Positions 5,475 through 12,504 of a stretch of 12,504 nt of DNA are shown in pieces (positions within the stretch are counted from its first letter, which is position 1; the number at the start of each line of letters is the position of its first letter). The stretch is taken from contig DATACZ010000115.1 of NCBI GenBank assembly GCA_036258795.1, positions 1-12,504 on the forward strand. Reading direction: 5' to 3'. A model generated the notes under the pieces. It was not told where the DNA came from. It worked only from the letters and a program-made list of their open reading frames with translations, and did no database searches. A program made the position numbers and the translations under genes. Origin of the DNA: DATACZ01 sp036258795. GTDB taxonomy: Bacteria; Actinomycetota; CADDZG01; JAHWKV01.

Positions 5475-8201
5475 TTAGCGGGAGTCTGAGCCTGCCAGAT
5501 CTTCGGCTTTTAGTACCGCCTGGGCCGCGGCGAGCCTCGCCACCGGCACCCTGAAGGGCGAGCAGGACACGTAGTCCAGGCCAACCTCGTGACAGAACTC
5601 CACTGAGGCCGGGTCCCCGCCGTGCTCGCCGCAGATCCCCACCTTGAGATCGCTGCGAGAGGACTTACCCTCCTTCACGGCAACGTCTATCAGCCGGCCC
5701 ACGCCTGGGCGGTCGATGGACTCGAAAGGGTTCACCTTGAGCACTCCCTCATCGAGGTACTTGGGAAGGAACTTGCCCTCGATGTCGTCCCTCGAGAATC
5801 CAAATGCCGTCTGGGTGAGGTCGTTCGTGCCGAAGGAGAAGAACTGCGCCACCTCCGCCAGCTCTCCGGCGACCAGAGCCGCCCGAGGCAACTCGATCAT
5901 TGTGCCGAGCAAGCAGTCGATTTCGACTCCGCGAGACTGCAGGACCTCTTTGATGATGCCCTGCGCCTCGGTGGTCATCATCTCCAGCTCCTCCTTGACC
6001 GCCACCAGCGGGATCATGATCTCGATGACCGGCTCCAACCCGGCCGCCTGGACATCGCATGCCGCCTCGATGATCGCCCTAACCTGCATGGCATAGAGGC
6101 CGGGTTTGACGATCCCGAGTCTCACGCCCCGCATGCCGAGCATGGGGTTTGCTTCCTCCAGCCTGGTGACGTTATCCAGCAGGTTTTTCTTTTCCTCGAT
6201 TTGCTTGGCGATCGAGGAGTCCTCCGAGGCGGCCGTGGAGGCCTGAAACTCGAGAGCCTGTATTTGCAACTCCAGCTCCTTGGAGGAAGGCAGAAACTCG
6301 TGCAATGGAGGGTCTAGCAGCCTGATGGTCACCGGCAGCCCGCTCATTGCCGTGAAGATGCCGGCAAAATCTTCCCGCTGGACCTCTAGAAGCTCCTCTA
6401 GAGCCGCCTGCTCCTCCTGGGCGGTCTCGGCCAAGATCATCCTTTGAACGATGGGAAGCCTTGGTCCCAGGAACATATGCTCGGTCCGGGCCAGGCCGAT
6501 GCCCTCGGCCCCAAACTCTCTGGCCTTGGAGGCGTCCTCCGGCGTGTCCGCGTTGGCCCGGACCCTCAATCGCCTGACGGAGTCGGCCCAGCTCAGTACC
6601 TGAGTGAGGCCCTCCGAGAGCTCGGGCTGCACGAGCGGTACCGAGCCAAGTGCTACCTCTCCTGTGGTCCCGTTGATGGCGACCACGTCGCCTTCCTTGA
6701 CCAGCGTGTCTCCCACAGTGAACTGACGCTTCTCGAGATCGATTTTGAGCGACTCCGCCCCGCACACGCATGGCTTTCCGGCTCCCCGAGCCACCACGGC
6801 GGCGTGGGACGTCTTCCCGCCACGAGAGGTGAGGATTCCTTCTGAGGCGTACATACCGCCGACGTCCTCCGGCTCGGTCATGGGACGAACCAGAATGACC
6901 TTCTCCCCGCCAGCGGCCCAACTCTCCGCGGTCTTGGCATCGAACACAGCCTTGCCGACGGCGGCCCCCGGAGAGGCGTTCAGGCCCTTCGCCACGACCT
7001 CGATGCCCGCCTTGGGATCGAACTGGGGGTGGAGAAGCTGGTCCAGCGACGCTGGGTCGACTCGGAGAACCGCCTCCTTCTCACTTATGAGGCCCTCCCT
7101 AACGAGATCCACGGCGATCTTCACGGCCGCTCCTGCGGTGCGCTTACCGATGCGGGTCTGCAGCATCCACAGCTTGCCCTTCTCCACCGTGAACTCGATG
7201 TCGCACATGTCCCGGTAGTGGTTCTCGAGTTTGGACATGATGTTGGTGAGCTCTCCGTAAGAGGTCGGGTCGGAACTTTCGAGCGCCTCCAGTGGCAGGG
7301 GCGTCCGAGCTCCGGATACGACGTCTTCGCCCTGGGCATTGGGAAGGTACTCGGCGAGGTAGGACTTTGTACCTGTGCCGGCATCCCTTGTGAAGGCCAC
7401 TCCGGTCCCGGAGTCGTCCCCCATGTTGCCAAAGACTATGGCTTGCACGTTGACCGCCGTGCCCAGGGAGTCCGAGATCTTGTTCTGACGCCGGTAGATC
7501 CGTGCCCTCTCACCGCTCCAGGACTCAAATACCGCCTTGATGGCCAGCCTTAGCTGCTCCATGGGGTCCTCAGGAAAGGTGTTCCCCGTCACGTCCTCCA
7601 CGATCCGCTTGAAGGTCGCCACCAGCTCCTTTAGATCGTCGGCGCTCAGCTCGGTGTCTTCGGTCACCCGGGCTTTTTCTTTGGCAGCTTCGAGAGCCTT
7701 CTCGAACTCCTCCCCCGGCACGCCCATCACGATCTTTCCGAACATCTGAATGAAGCGCCTGTAGGCGTCGTAGGCAAAGCGTCGATTTCCGGACTGGTTG
7801 GCCAGGCCCTCCAGGCTCCGATCGTTCATCCCCAGGTTGAGGACGGTATCCATCATGCCGGGCATGGAGAACTTGGCGCCCGAGCGCACCGAGACCAAAA
7901 GAGGATTCTCGGCATCGCCCAGTCGCTTGCCCATCTTCTTCTCCAGGGTCGCCAGGTGCTCTGCAACCTCGTCTTCCAGCCCTTCCGGGAAGTTCGAGGT
8001 CGCCATGTACTCCCGGCATGCCTCGGTGGTGATGGTGAAGCCCGGTGGCACGGGCAGCCCAAGATTGGTCATCTCGGCGAGGTTGGCTCCCTTACCACCC
8101 AGCAGATCCTTAAGGTTGCGGTCGCCCTCGGAGAAGTCGTAGACGTAGCGGGTACCTCCGCCGGCCTTGGAAGGCTTTGAGGTTCGGATGGACGGCGTCA
8201 C
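5475..8201 (-). CDS. ppdK: Pyruvate, phosphate dikinase
   Basis: PPDK interconverts pyruvate, ATP and phosphate with phosphoenolpyruvate, AMP and pyrophosphate, linking glycolysis and gluconeogenesis in the cytoplasm. The start chosen is GTG 8199-8201, giving 908 residues. It overlaps the upstream stop codon as GTGA, and the extra 34 residues of a longer frame are the upstream gene read out of frame. The order of domains is as expected. First is an N-terminal ATP-grasp with YDFSEG...LLGGKGANLAEM and PVPPGFTITTEAC. Then comes the phosphohistidine swivel domain SRGGKTSHAAVVARGAGKPCVCG with catalytic H466 and neighbouring T464. Last is the PEP/pyruvate TIM barrel with GTNDLTQTAFGFSRDD and the catalytic cysteine C857 in CGEHGGDP. 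The linker around LEFQASTAASEDSSIAKQIEEK is somewhat different from the Clostridium form. No PPDK regulatory kinase is in the window. Confidence 0.97.
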   Translation of the reverse strand: MTPSIRTSKPSKAGGGTRYVYDFSEGDRNLKDLLGGKGANLAEMTNLGLPVPPGFTITTEACREYMATSNFPEGLEDEVAEHLATLEKKMGKRLGDAENPLLVSVRSGAKFSMPGMMDTVLNLGMNDRSLEGLANQSGNRRFAYDAYRRFIQMFGKIVMGVPGEEFEKALEAAKEKARVTEDTELSADDLKELVATFKRIVEDVTGNTFPEDPMEQLRLAIKAVFESWSGERARIYRRQNKISDSLGTAVNVQAIVFGNMGDDSGTGVAFTRDAGTGTKSYLAEYLPNAQGEDVVSGARTPLPLEALESSDPTSYGELTNIMSKLENHYRDMCDIEFTVEKGKLWMLQTRIGKRTAGAAVKIAVDLVREGLISEKEAVLRVDPASLDQLLHPQFDPKAGIEVVAKGLNASPGAAVGKAVFDAKTAESWAAGGEKVILVRPMTEPEDVGGMYASEGILTSRGGKTSHAAVVARGAGKPCVCGAESLKIDLEKRQFTVGDTLVKEGDVVAINGTTGEVALGSVPLVQPELSEGLTQVLSWADSVRRLRVRANADTPEDASKAREFGAEGIGLARTEHMFLGPRLPIVQRMILAETAQEEQAALEELLEVQREDFAGIFTAMSGLPVTIRLLDPPLHEFLPSSKELELQIQALEFQASTAASEDSSIAKQIEEKKNLLDNVTRLEEANPMLGMRGVRLGIVKPGLYAMQVRAIIEAACDVQAAGLEPVIEIMIPLVAVKEELEMMTTEAQGIIKEVLQSRGVEIDCLLGTMIELPRAALVAGELAEVAQFFSFGTNDLTQTAFGFSRDDIEGKFLPKYLDEGVLKVNPFESIDRPGVGRLIDVAVKEGKSSRSDLKVGICGEHGGDPASVEFCHEVGLDYVSCSPFRVPVARLAAAQAVLKAEDLAGSDSR

Positions 8202-8452
8202 GAGGCCTGGCTGAGGTCTATGACGATGTCGCCGGTGTCGGGCGTCAGGTTTATCTTCCTGCTGAGCCGCCTGGACCCGGGAGCAAGCGCTATTAGCGTC
8301 CACTCCCCCTCGGGGAGGTTGAAGCCGAACTGCCCGGTCTCACCCGTGCGAGCCTCACTGACGAAGTCACCGGTTGGCCCGTTGACCCGCAGGTACGCTC
8401 CCTCGAAGGGCGCGTCTTTATCGGTGACCCGGCCGGTTAACCGTACGATCAC
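8198..8452 (-). CDS. DUF1416-like / carboxypeptidase-regulatory-like beta-sandwich protein
   Basis: This 84-residue ORF starts at GTG 8450-8452, overlapping the glyS stop as GTGA. It ends at TGA 8198-8200, which overlaps the ppdK GTG in the same way. The sequence (GRVTDKDAPFEGAYLRVNGPTGDFVSEARTGETGQFGFNLPEGEWTLIALAPG) has the alternating-strand pattern of transthyretin-like carboxypeptidase regulatory domains. It resembles actinobacterial DUF1416 proteins, which in mycobacteria sit next to thiosulfate sulfurtransferase genes. There is no signal peptide, cysteine or membrane segment, so it is probably cytosolic and a single domain. Its placement between two enzyme genes with double coupling suggests matched expression, but no function is known. 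The family link is by memory of the pattern. Confidence 0.7.
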   Translation of the reverse strand: MIVRLTGRVTDKDAPFEGAYLRVNGPTGDFVSEARTGETGQFGFNLPEGEWTLIALAPGSRRLSRKINLTPDTGDIVIDLSQAS

Positions 8453-9765
8453 CAGCTCAACCTGGGTGTCAGATAGTCGGTGAGGCGGTCCATTCCAACC
8501 CGCTCCTGCTTCATGGAGTCACGGTCCCGCACCGTCACTGCGTTGTCCTCCAGCGAATCAAAGTCGACAGTCACGGCGTATGGGGTACCGACCTCGTCCT
8601 GCCGCCGGTACCTTTTTCCTATAGAACCGGCATCATCGTAGTCGATCCTCCAGAGCTGGCGGAGCCGGGCGGCCAGGTCCTTGGCGACGGGCACCAGCCT
8701 GTCGTGCCGGGAGAGAGGCAGGACCGCAACCTTGAGTGGCGCAAGCTTGGGGTGAAGCCTGAGAACCGTACGAGCCTCGGTTTTGCCCGACGCGGTCGGG
8801 GCCTCCTCGGTGGAGTAGGCATCAACGATAAAGGCGAGCAATGCCCTCGTAGCTCCGGCCGCCGGTTCGATGACGTAGGGGATGTATCGTTCGCCGGTAT
8901 CAGCGTCGTAGTAGGACAGATCCTCGCCCGAGAACTTGCTGTGCTGGGTTAGGTCGAAGTCACCCCGGTTGGCAATTCCCTCGAGCTCTCCCCAGCCCCA
9001 GGGATAACGGTATTCGATGTCCACCGTGCGCTTGGAGTAGTGGGAGAGCTCCTCACGATCGTGCTCCCTTAGCTGGATATTCTCCTTGCGCATTCCCAGA
9101 TCGAGGTACCACCGATAGCGCTCGTCGATCCAGTACTGGTGGTGCTCCTCGTCGGTGCCGGGCTTGACGAAGTACTCCATCTCCATCTGCTCGAATTCGC
9201 GAGTCCTAAAGATGAAGTTCCCTGGCGTGATCTCGTTTCGGAACGACTTTCCCATCTGTGCAATCCCAAAAGGCAGCTTCTTGCGGGATGACATGAGCAC
9301 CTGATTGAAGTCCACGAAGATGCCCTGGGCAGTCTCCGGCCTCAGCCACACGACCGAGGAGGTATCTTCCACCGGACCGATGTGAGTCTTGAACATGAGG
9401 TTGAAGTTCCTCGGGTCGGTGAACTTGCTGCCCCCGCAGTTGGGGCAGCGGTCCCCGATCTGGTCGGCGCGATGGCGGGTGTTGCAATCCAGGCACTCCA
9501 CCAGCGGGTCAGTGAAGACCTCCACGTGGCCGGACGCCTCCCAGGTGGTCGGGTGCAGGATCACCGAGGAGTCGAGCCCCACGATGTCGTCCCTCAACTG
9601 GACCATGCTGCGCCACCAGGCTTGCTTTATGTTCTCCTTGAGCTCAACCCCCAGGGGTCCGTAGTCCCACCCCGAGCGCATCCCTCCGTAGATCTCCGCG
9701 GATTGAAAAACGATGCCGCGCCTCTTGCAGAGGTCGACGATTGTTTCGAGCGTTGGACCGGCCAT
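8449..9765 (-). CDS. glyS: Glycyl-tRNA synthetase, alpha2 (single-chain, eukaryal-type) class II
   Basis: GlyRS charges tRNA-Gly with glycine. The 438-residue chain is the homodimeric form, unlike the alpha2beta2 GlyQ/GlyS of E. coli. The N-terminus GIVFQSAEIYGGMRSGWDYGPLG is diagnostic. A four-cysteine zinc site follows (C91, C94, C107, C110). Class II motif 2 lies at FRNEITPGNFIFRTREFEQMEMEYF (175-199) and motif 3 at IEPAAGATRALLAF (299-312). The C-terminal anticodon-binding domain (KVAVLPLSRHD to the end) completes it. The ATG at 9765 has no Shine-Dalgarno but a TAGCAT box nine bases upstream. It is the first gene of the glyS-DUF1416-ppdK string and is divergent from the CorC-type gene across 77 bp. 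Confidence 0.96.
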   Translation of the reverse strand: MAGPTLETIVDLCKRRGIVFQSAEIYGGMRSGWDYGPLGVELKENIKQAWWRSMVQLRDDIVGLDSSVILHPTTWEASGHVEVFTDPLVECLDCNTRHRADQIGDRCPNCGGSKFTDPRNFNLMFKTHIGPVEDTSSVVWLRPETAQGIFVDFNQVLMSSRKKLPFGIAQMGKSFRNEITPGNFIFRTREFEQMEMEYFVKPGTDEEHHQYWIDERYRWYLDLGMRKENIQLREHDREELSHYSKRTVDIEYRYPWGWGELEGIANRGDFDLTQHSKFSGEDLSYYDADTGERYIPYVIEPAAGATRALLAFIVDAYSTEEAPTASGKTEARTVLRLHPKLAPLKVAVLPLSRHDRLVPVAKDLAARLRQLWRIDYDDAGSIGKRYRRQDEVGTPYAVTVDFDSLEDNAVTVRDRDSMKQERVGMDRLTDYLTPRLSW

Positions 9766-9774
9766 AAAGAAGCA

Positions 9775-9780
9775 ATGCTA
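9775..9780 (-). promoter_or_regulatory. Candidate -10 element of glyS
   Basis: Minus-strand TAGCAT (four of six to TATAAT) lies nine bases before the glyS ATG, leaving at most a two- or three-base leader. The -35 region (TTACTC at 17-bp spacing) is poor. The short divergent gap also holds GGGAA-N12-TTCCC at 9791-9812, an imperfect inverted repeat that might be an operator for either gene. Evidence is weak for both. Confidence 0.25.
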
Positions 9781-9842
9781 GTGCATCGCCGGGAACGAGT
9801 AATCTGATTCCCAATGGGGGCTCTTAGCACGGCCCGGCTTCG

Positions 9843-11219
9843 ATGACGGCGTTGAAGCTGTTGTCGATCGTGGTGCTGGTGGCGGCCAACGCCTTCTTCG
9901 TCGCGGCGGAATTTGGTCTGGTGGCCGTCAGGCGGACCCGGGTGGAGGAGCTCCAGGCTCAGGGGAACCGTCGGGCAAAAAGCACTCAGCGAGCCCTCGG
10001 ACAGCTGAACCTCATACTGTCCGCTTGCCAGCTCGGCATCACGTTCTCCAGTCTGGGATTGGGAGCCATCGGTGAACCGGTTCTGGCTCACCTCTTAGAG
10101 GATGCCTTCGGTGCTCTTCCCTCTCCATTGGATGTGATAGCCCGTCACAGCGTGGCCGTGGCCATCGCGTTCTCCCTCATCACATTCCTGCATGTGGCGC
10201 TGGGCGAGCTGGTTCCCAAGAACCTGGCCCTGGCGGTTCCGGAAGGCACCGCGCTATGGGTGAGCACCCCGATAAGGGTCTTCACCTTCATGTTCAGGCC
10301 GCTGATCTGGCTCTTCAACGAGTCTGCCAACCTGGTCCTTAGGATGTTCGGGGTCCAGCCCCAACCTGAGCTGGCGGAGATACACACCCCCGACGAGATT
10401 GCGATCATCGTGGAGGAGTCCCGCCGTGGAGGCGCCATCCTTACCGGCCAGAGCCGCATCCTGACCAGAACCCTGGAGTTCCCCGAGAAAAGAGCCGTCG
10501 AGGCCATGATTCCCCGGGTAGCGGCCCGGGCCATCAGCGCCGAGGCAGGGATTGAAGAGCTGCTGGACGTGGCCGAGGAGACGGGGTACTCGAGGTTTCC
10601 GGTTTGGACCGAAAGGTCCGACGAGTTTCAGGGCGTGGTGCATCTCAAAGACATGCTCCGAGAGGCGCGCATCAACCAGGAGGCCCGGGTGAAGGATGCC
10701 ATGCGGCAGGCTCTGGTGGTGCCGGAATCCTTGACCCTGGAGAAGGTGCTCATTCAGATGCGGAGGGAGCGGAACCACTTTGCCATCGTCATCGATGAGT
10801 TTGGCTCCACGGCCGGAATTCTGACTCTCGAGGACATAATCGAAGAGGTCATCGGAGACATCAAGGACGAATACGACGTCCGGGAAAAGGACGTCAAAAC
10901 TATCGATGGCGGGGTAAGGGTTCCGGGAGGCATCCGGCGGGACGAGCTGCTGGAGGCTACGGGACTGAGACTACCCTTCGGCGACTACGAGACCCTCGCG
11001 GGCTTCATCCTCGAGCGCCTGGGCAGGATGGCCAAGCGGGGGGATGAGCTGGATGTTGACGGCTGGAAGATCAGAGTGGCCAACGTTCGGCGGCGCAGGA
11101 TACTGTCGGTCGACATCCTTCCCCCTTCCGACGCTGATGAGGAGCAAATGGCTTCTCTGAAGGCGACTCAAGAGCGCCTTGAAGGCCAGAAGGAGCCCCC
11201 GGGCGCCCAGCTAACCTAG
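9843..11219 (+). CDS. CNNM/CorC-type (HlyC family) membrane protein with DUF21, CBS pair and CorC domain
   Basis: The 458-residue protein has the standard three-part architecture. A DUF21/CNNM membrane domain comes first, with hydrophobic segments near 5-25, 55-75, 100-125 and 143-165 and the signature LHVALGELVPKN (116-127). A cytoplasmic CBS pair covers about 220-340 (EAMIPRVAARAI...SRFPVWTE and HFAIVIDEFGSTAGILTLEDIIEEVIGDI). A CorC_HlyC transporter-associated domain (355-427) ends the conserved part. Related proteins are implicated in magnesium or cobalt efflux/homeostasis. The old hemolysin label is probably misleading. The ATG at 9843 has no convincing Shine-Dalgarno; TAATCT at 9800-9805 could be its -10. 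The last 30 residues are charged and non-conserved. The stop codon directly touches the recO stop on the other strand. Confidence 0.93.
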   Translation: MTALKLLSIVVLVAANAFFVAAEFGLVAVRRTRVEELQAQGNRRAKSTQRALGQLNLILSACQLGITFSSLGLGAIGEPVLAHLLEDAFGALPSPLDVIARHSVAVAIAFSLITFLHVALGELVPKNLALAVPEGTALWVSTPIRVFTFMFRPLIWLFNESANLVLRMFGVQPQPELAEIHTPDEIAIIVEESRRGGAILTGQSRILTRTLEFPEKRAVEAMIPRVAARAISAEAGIEELLDVAEETGYSRFPVWTERSDEFQGVVHLKDMLREARINQEARVKDAMRQALVVPESLTLEKVLIQMRRERNHFAIVIDEFGSTAGILTLEDIIEEVIGDIKDEYDVREKDVKTIDGGVRVPGGIRRDELLEATGLRLPFGDYETLAGFILERLGRMAKRGDELDVDGWKIRVANVRRRRILSVDILPPSDADEEQMASLKATQERLEGQKEPPGAQLT

Positions 11220-11981
11220 CTAGTGCCTGGCCATGGCCTCGGCGGTGGCTGCCGACTTTAGCCTGCGCTCCAGGTGATATTCGGTGTAAAAGCGAGCCAG
11301 GCGGACCGCGACCGCTACGTCGGTGACCGATGGAACGGGACGGGGAAAGACCTGCCCGGATCCGGTGGGGCCTCCCTCCCGCCACCCAAAGCCGCTCCCC
11401 ACCAGATCGCTCATCAGCTCCAACACGGAAGACCCCACCTCTTCGGCATCGAGAGTTCTGCAACTGGGGCACACTGCCCCGCCCTGACCCGGAGAGAACC
11501 ATGATGCCGGCGCACCGCAGTCGGCGCATCGATCCATCGAAGGGGCAAACCCGGCCACTCCTGAGAGCCTGAGCAAAAAACTTGCCAGCACCAAGGGAGA
11601 GCTTTGCGAAACTAGATCGTGGAGCGAATCGATCAGTAGGTTCAGCACCCTTCCCGAGGACTCCCTTTCCTGGACCACCCGGTCGCATGCTTCCAGCATC
11701 ACCTCTCCCAGCGCAAAGCGGTCGAGATCTTCTCGGATGGGACGAAAGGGCTCCAGGACCTCCGCCTGAGTCACCGTGTCGAGATCCGACTTGCCTCTCC
11801 ACATCACCAAGGACACATGAGTAAAGGGCTCGAGCCTGCCACCAAACCGGCTCTTGGTCCGGCGAATGCCCTTGGCCACCCCGCGAATCTTCCCGTTGTT
11901 TCGGCCGATGAAGGTCACTATGCGGTCGGCCTCTCCCAGCCGCATGGTTCTCACCACTACCGCCTCGTCTTTGTAAAGCAT
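11220..11981 (-). CDS. recO: DNA repair protein RecO
   Basis: RecO helps load RecA on SSB-coated single strands in the RecFOR pathway and anneals complementary strands. The 253-residue protein begins with the OB-fold N-terminus (MLYKDEAVVVRTMRLGEADRIVTFI...GKIRGVAKGIRRTKSRFGGRLEPF, 1-80). A helical domain follows, and then a four-cysteine zinc site C152, C155, C171 and C174 (RCADCGAP...CPSCRT). The family C-terminal block FYTEYHLERRLKSA is at 231-244. Length and order are normal. The ATG at 11981 has no Shine-Dalgarno, but TATAGT lies ten bases upstream. It converges with the CorC-type gene without any intergenic base and is divergent from the proline-rich protein gene across 166 bp. Confidence 0.95.
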   Translation of the reverse strand: MLYKDEAVVVRTMRLGEADRIVTFIGRNNGKIRGVAKGIRRTKSRFGGRLEPFTHVSLVMWRGKSDLDTVTQAEVLEPFRPIREDLDRFALGEVMLEACDRVVQERESSGRVLNLLIDSLHDLVSQSSPLVLASFLLRLSGVAGFAPSMDRCADCGAPASWFSPGQGGAVCPSCRTLDAEEVGSSVLELMSDLVGSGFGWREGGPTGSGQVFPRPVPSVTDVAVAVRLARFYTEYHLERRLKSAATAEAMARH

Positions 11982-11991
11982 GGGAAGAACG

Positions 11992-11997
11992 ACTATA
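11992..11997 (-). promoter_or_regulatory. Candidate -10 element of recO
   Basis: Minus-strand TATAGT (five of six to TATAAT) ends ten bases before the recO ATG. A normal start distance would leave a leader of about zero to four bases, consistent with the missing Shine-Dalgarno. No good -35 hexamer is seen at 16-18 bp. Confidence 0.35.
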
Positions 11998-12085
11998 GGT
12001 TCGGCTGCTCAAAACCTCGGGATTTCGCGTTGAACCCATTCCAGTACGGCGGGCATTGATCCTCATGGCTCGCGAATCTGCTGGA

Positions 12086-12091
12086 TATAAT
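12086..12091 (+). promoter_or_regulatory. Perfect TATAAT -10 box upstream of the proline-rich protein gene
   Basis: The exact consensus TATAAT occurs at 12086-12091, 56 bases before the GTG at 12148, in a gene-free divergent gap and otherwise GC-rich DNA. It predicts a 5' untranslated leader of about 50 nt. The -35 region at normal spacing (TCATGG) is unlike the consensus, so an activator may be needed, or the match may be chance. Confidence 0.4.
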
Positions 12092-12147
12092 TTGGCGTCC
12101 AACGAACCACCGGGACCCAAGTCCAATTCAAGATTGGCTTTAGCGAC

Positions 12148-12504
12148 GTGATCATTCGAATCCACCCCGCAAAAATCAAAAAGTATCTATTGATGGCGGG
12201 GCTCTTCATGATCGCGATCACGCCCTTTTTGATGTTCTTCCTTTTGCTTCCCGAGGGCGGTGCAGATGATGAACCGACCCTGAGAGGCCGCAACCAGCTG
12301 GCCTTCCCTTACACCGCGGCCCAAATTCAATCCCCGCCGACCGATTTCCTGCCGGAGGCCTCGTCTACGACCATGGAGCCACCCCCGGAACCGGCCTCCA
12401 AGCCAAAGCCGACGCGCAAGACCACGTCCGGTGCCAAGGCTGCCCCACCACCTCCGCCTCCTTCGACACCATCTCCACAGCCGCCCCCGGCCGTCCAGGT
12501 CACT
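12148..12504 (+). CDS. Membrane-anchored or secreted proline-rich protein, N-terminal fragment
   Basis: A frame open from GTG 12148 runs 119 codons to the right edge without a stop. The product has a short basic N-terminus (HPAKIKKYLL), a single hydrophobic segment at about residues 13-34 and an acidic turn (EGGADDEP). After that comes an extended, increasingly proline-rich stretch ending in KAAPPPPPPSTPSPQPPP (97-114). This is the layout of an N-terminal membrane anchor or uncleaved signal sequence followed by a cell-wall-spanning linker. A folded extracytoplasmic domain, often peptidoglycan- or peptidase-related in actinobacteria, would be expected beyond the window. In-frame TAA 12088-12090 limits the upstream end. 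ATG 12193 is an alternative start but would drop the basic residues before the helix. No clear Shine-Dalgarno. The function is unknown. Confidence 0.7.
   Translation, partial: MIIRIHPAKIKKYLLMAGLFMIAITPFLMFFLLLPEGGADDEPTLRGRNQLAFPYTAAQIQSPPTDFLPEASSTTMEPPPEPASKPKPTRKTTSGAKAAPPPPPPSTPSPQPPPAVQVT

Noticed and set aside
5622..6317. 231-codon plus-strand ORF, and the 249-codon minus frame at 6172-6921, inside ppdK.
   Set aside because: Both are fully inside the conserved ppdK frame, show His/Leu/Arg or Gly/Arg shadow composition and have no recognisable domain.
8202..8303. N-terminal extension of PPDK from an ATG at 8303.
   Set aside because: The extension is Arg/His-rich, lies wholly inside the upstream DUF1416-like gene in another frame and does not resemble PPDK. 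The GTG at 8201 with GTGA overlap is a better start.
11071..12165. 364-codon minus-strand ORF overlapping recO.
   Set aside because: It is an out-of-frame shadow in GC-rich coding DNA. The recO frame has all family motifs, and this one is Gly/Arg/Ser-rich without any.
12063..12293. 76-codon minus-strand ORF antisense to the proline-rich protein start.
   Set aside because: The plus-strand frame has a coherent membrane anchor and linker and stays open to the edge. The minus frame shows no motif.

Overview
The window is GC-rich chromosomal housekeeping DNA, most probably from an actinobacterium and perhaps the Acidimicrobiia. That placement is an inference. It rests on the linkage glyS-ppdK-dgt-dnaG-rpoD, a eukaryal-type alpha2 glycyl-tRNA synthetase, a DUF1416-like small protein, a tRNA gene without encoded CCA, and several genes that have no Shine-Dalgarno but a TANNNT box right before the start codon, as in leaderless actinobacterial transcripts. 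Nothing looks mobile: no insertion sequence, CRISPR array or phage gene was seen.

Layout, left to right. 1-334: the 3' end of an NAD-dependent epimerase-type gene (+). 345-417: tRNA-Asn(GTT) (-). 513-869: a small YtxH-like protein (+). 943-5050: rpoD, dnaG and dgt, all on the minus strand and transcribed dgt then dnaG then rpoD. This is a version of the macromolecular-synthesis operon with a dNTP triphosphohydrolase in front. 5051-5474: a 424-bp gene-free stretch with an unusually dense set of inverted repeats that ends, on the minus strand, in a clear intrinsic terminator. 5475-9765: glyS, a DUF1416-like gene and ppdK (-), chained by two GTGA start/stop overlaps. 9843-11219: a CNNM/CorC-type membrane protein (+). 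11220-11981: recO (-), whose stop codon directly abuts that of the membrane protein. 12148-12504: the 5' end of a membrane-anchored, proline-rich protein (+) that runs off the window.

Functionally the window is mostly replication, transcription and translation: sigma factor, primase, dNTP hydrolase, GlyRS, tRNA-Asn and the recombination mediator RecO. Pyruvate phosphate dikinase adds central metabolism, and there are two envelope proteins.

The best candidate for something undescribed is the structured segment between ppdK and dgt. On the minus strand at least seven stems tile about 270 nt. One is a long hairpin with 6-bp, 10-bp and 4+3-bp paired sections. A 10-bp GC-rich terminator stem with a U-tract follows. 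It fits neither RNase P RNA, tmRNA nor SRP RNA on inspection. It could be a free-standing small RNA, a 3'-UTR RNA of ppdK, or an attenuator leader in front of dgt-dnaG-rpoD.
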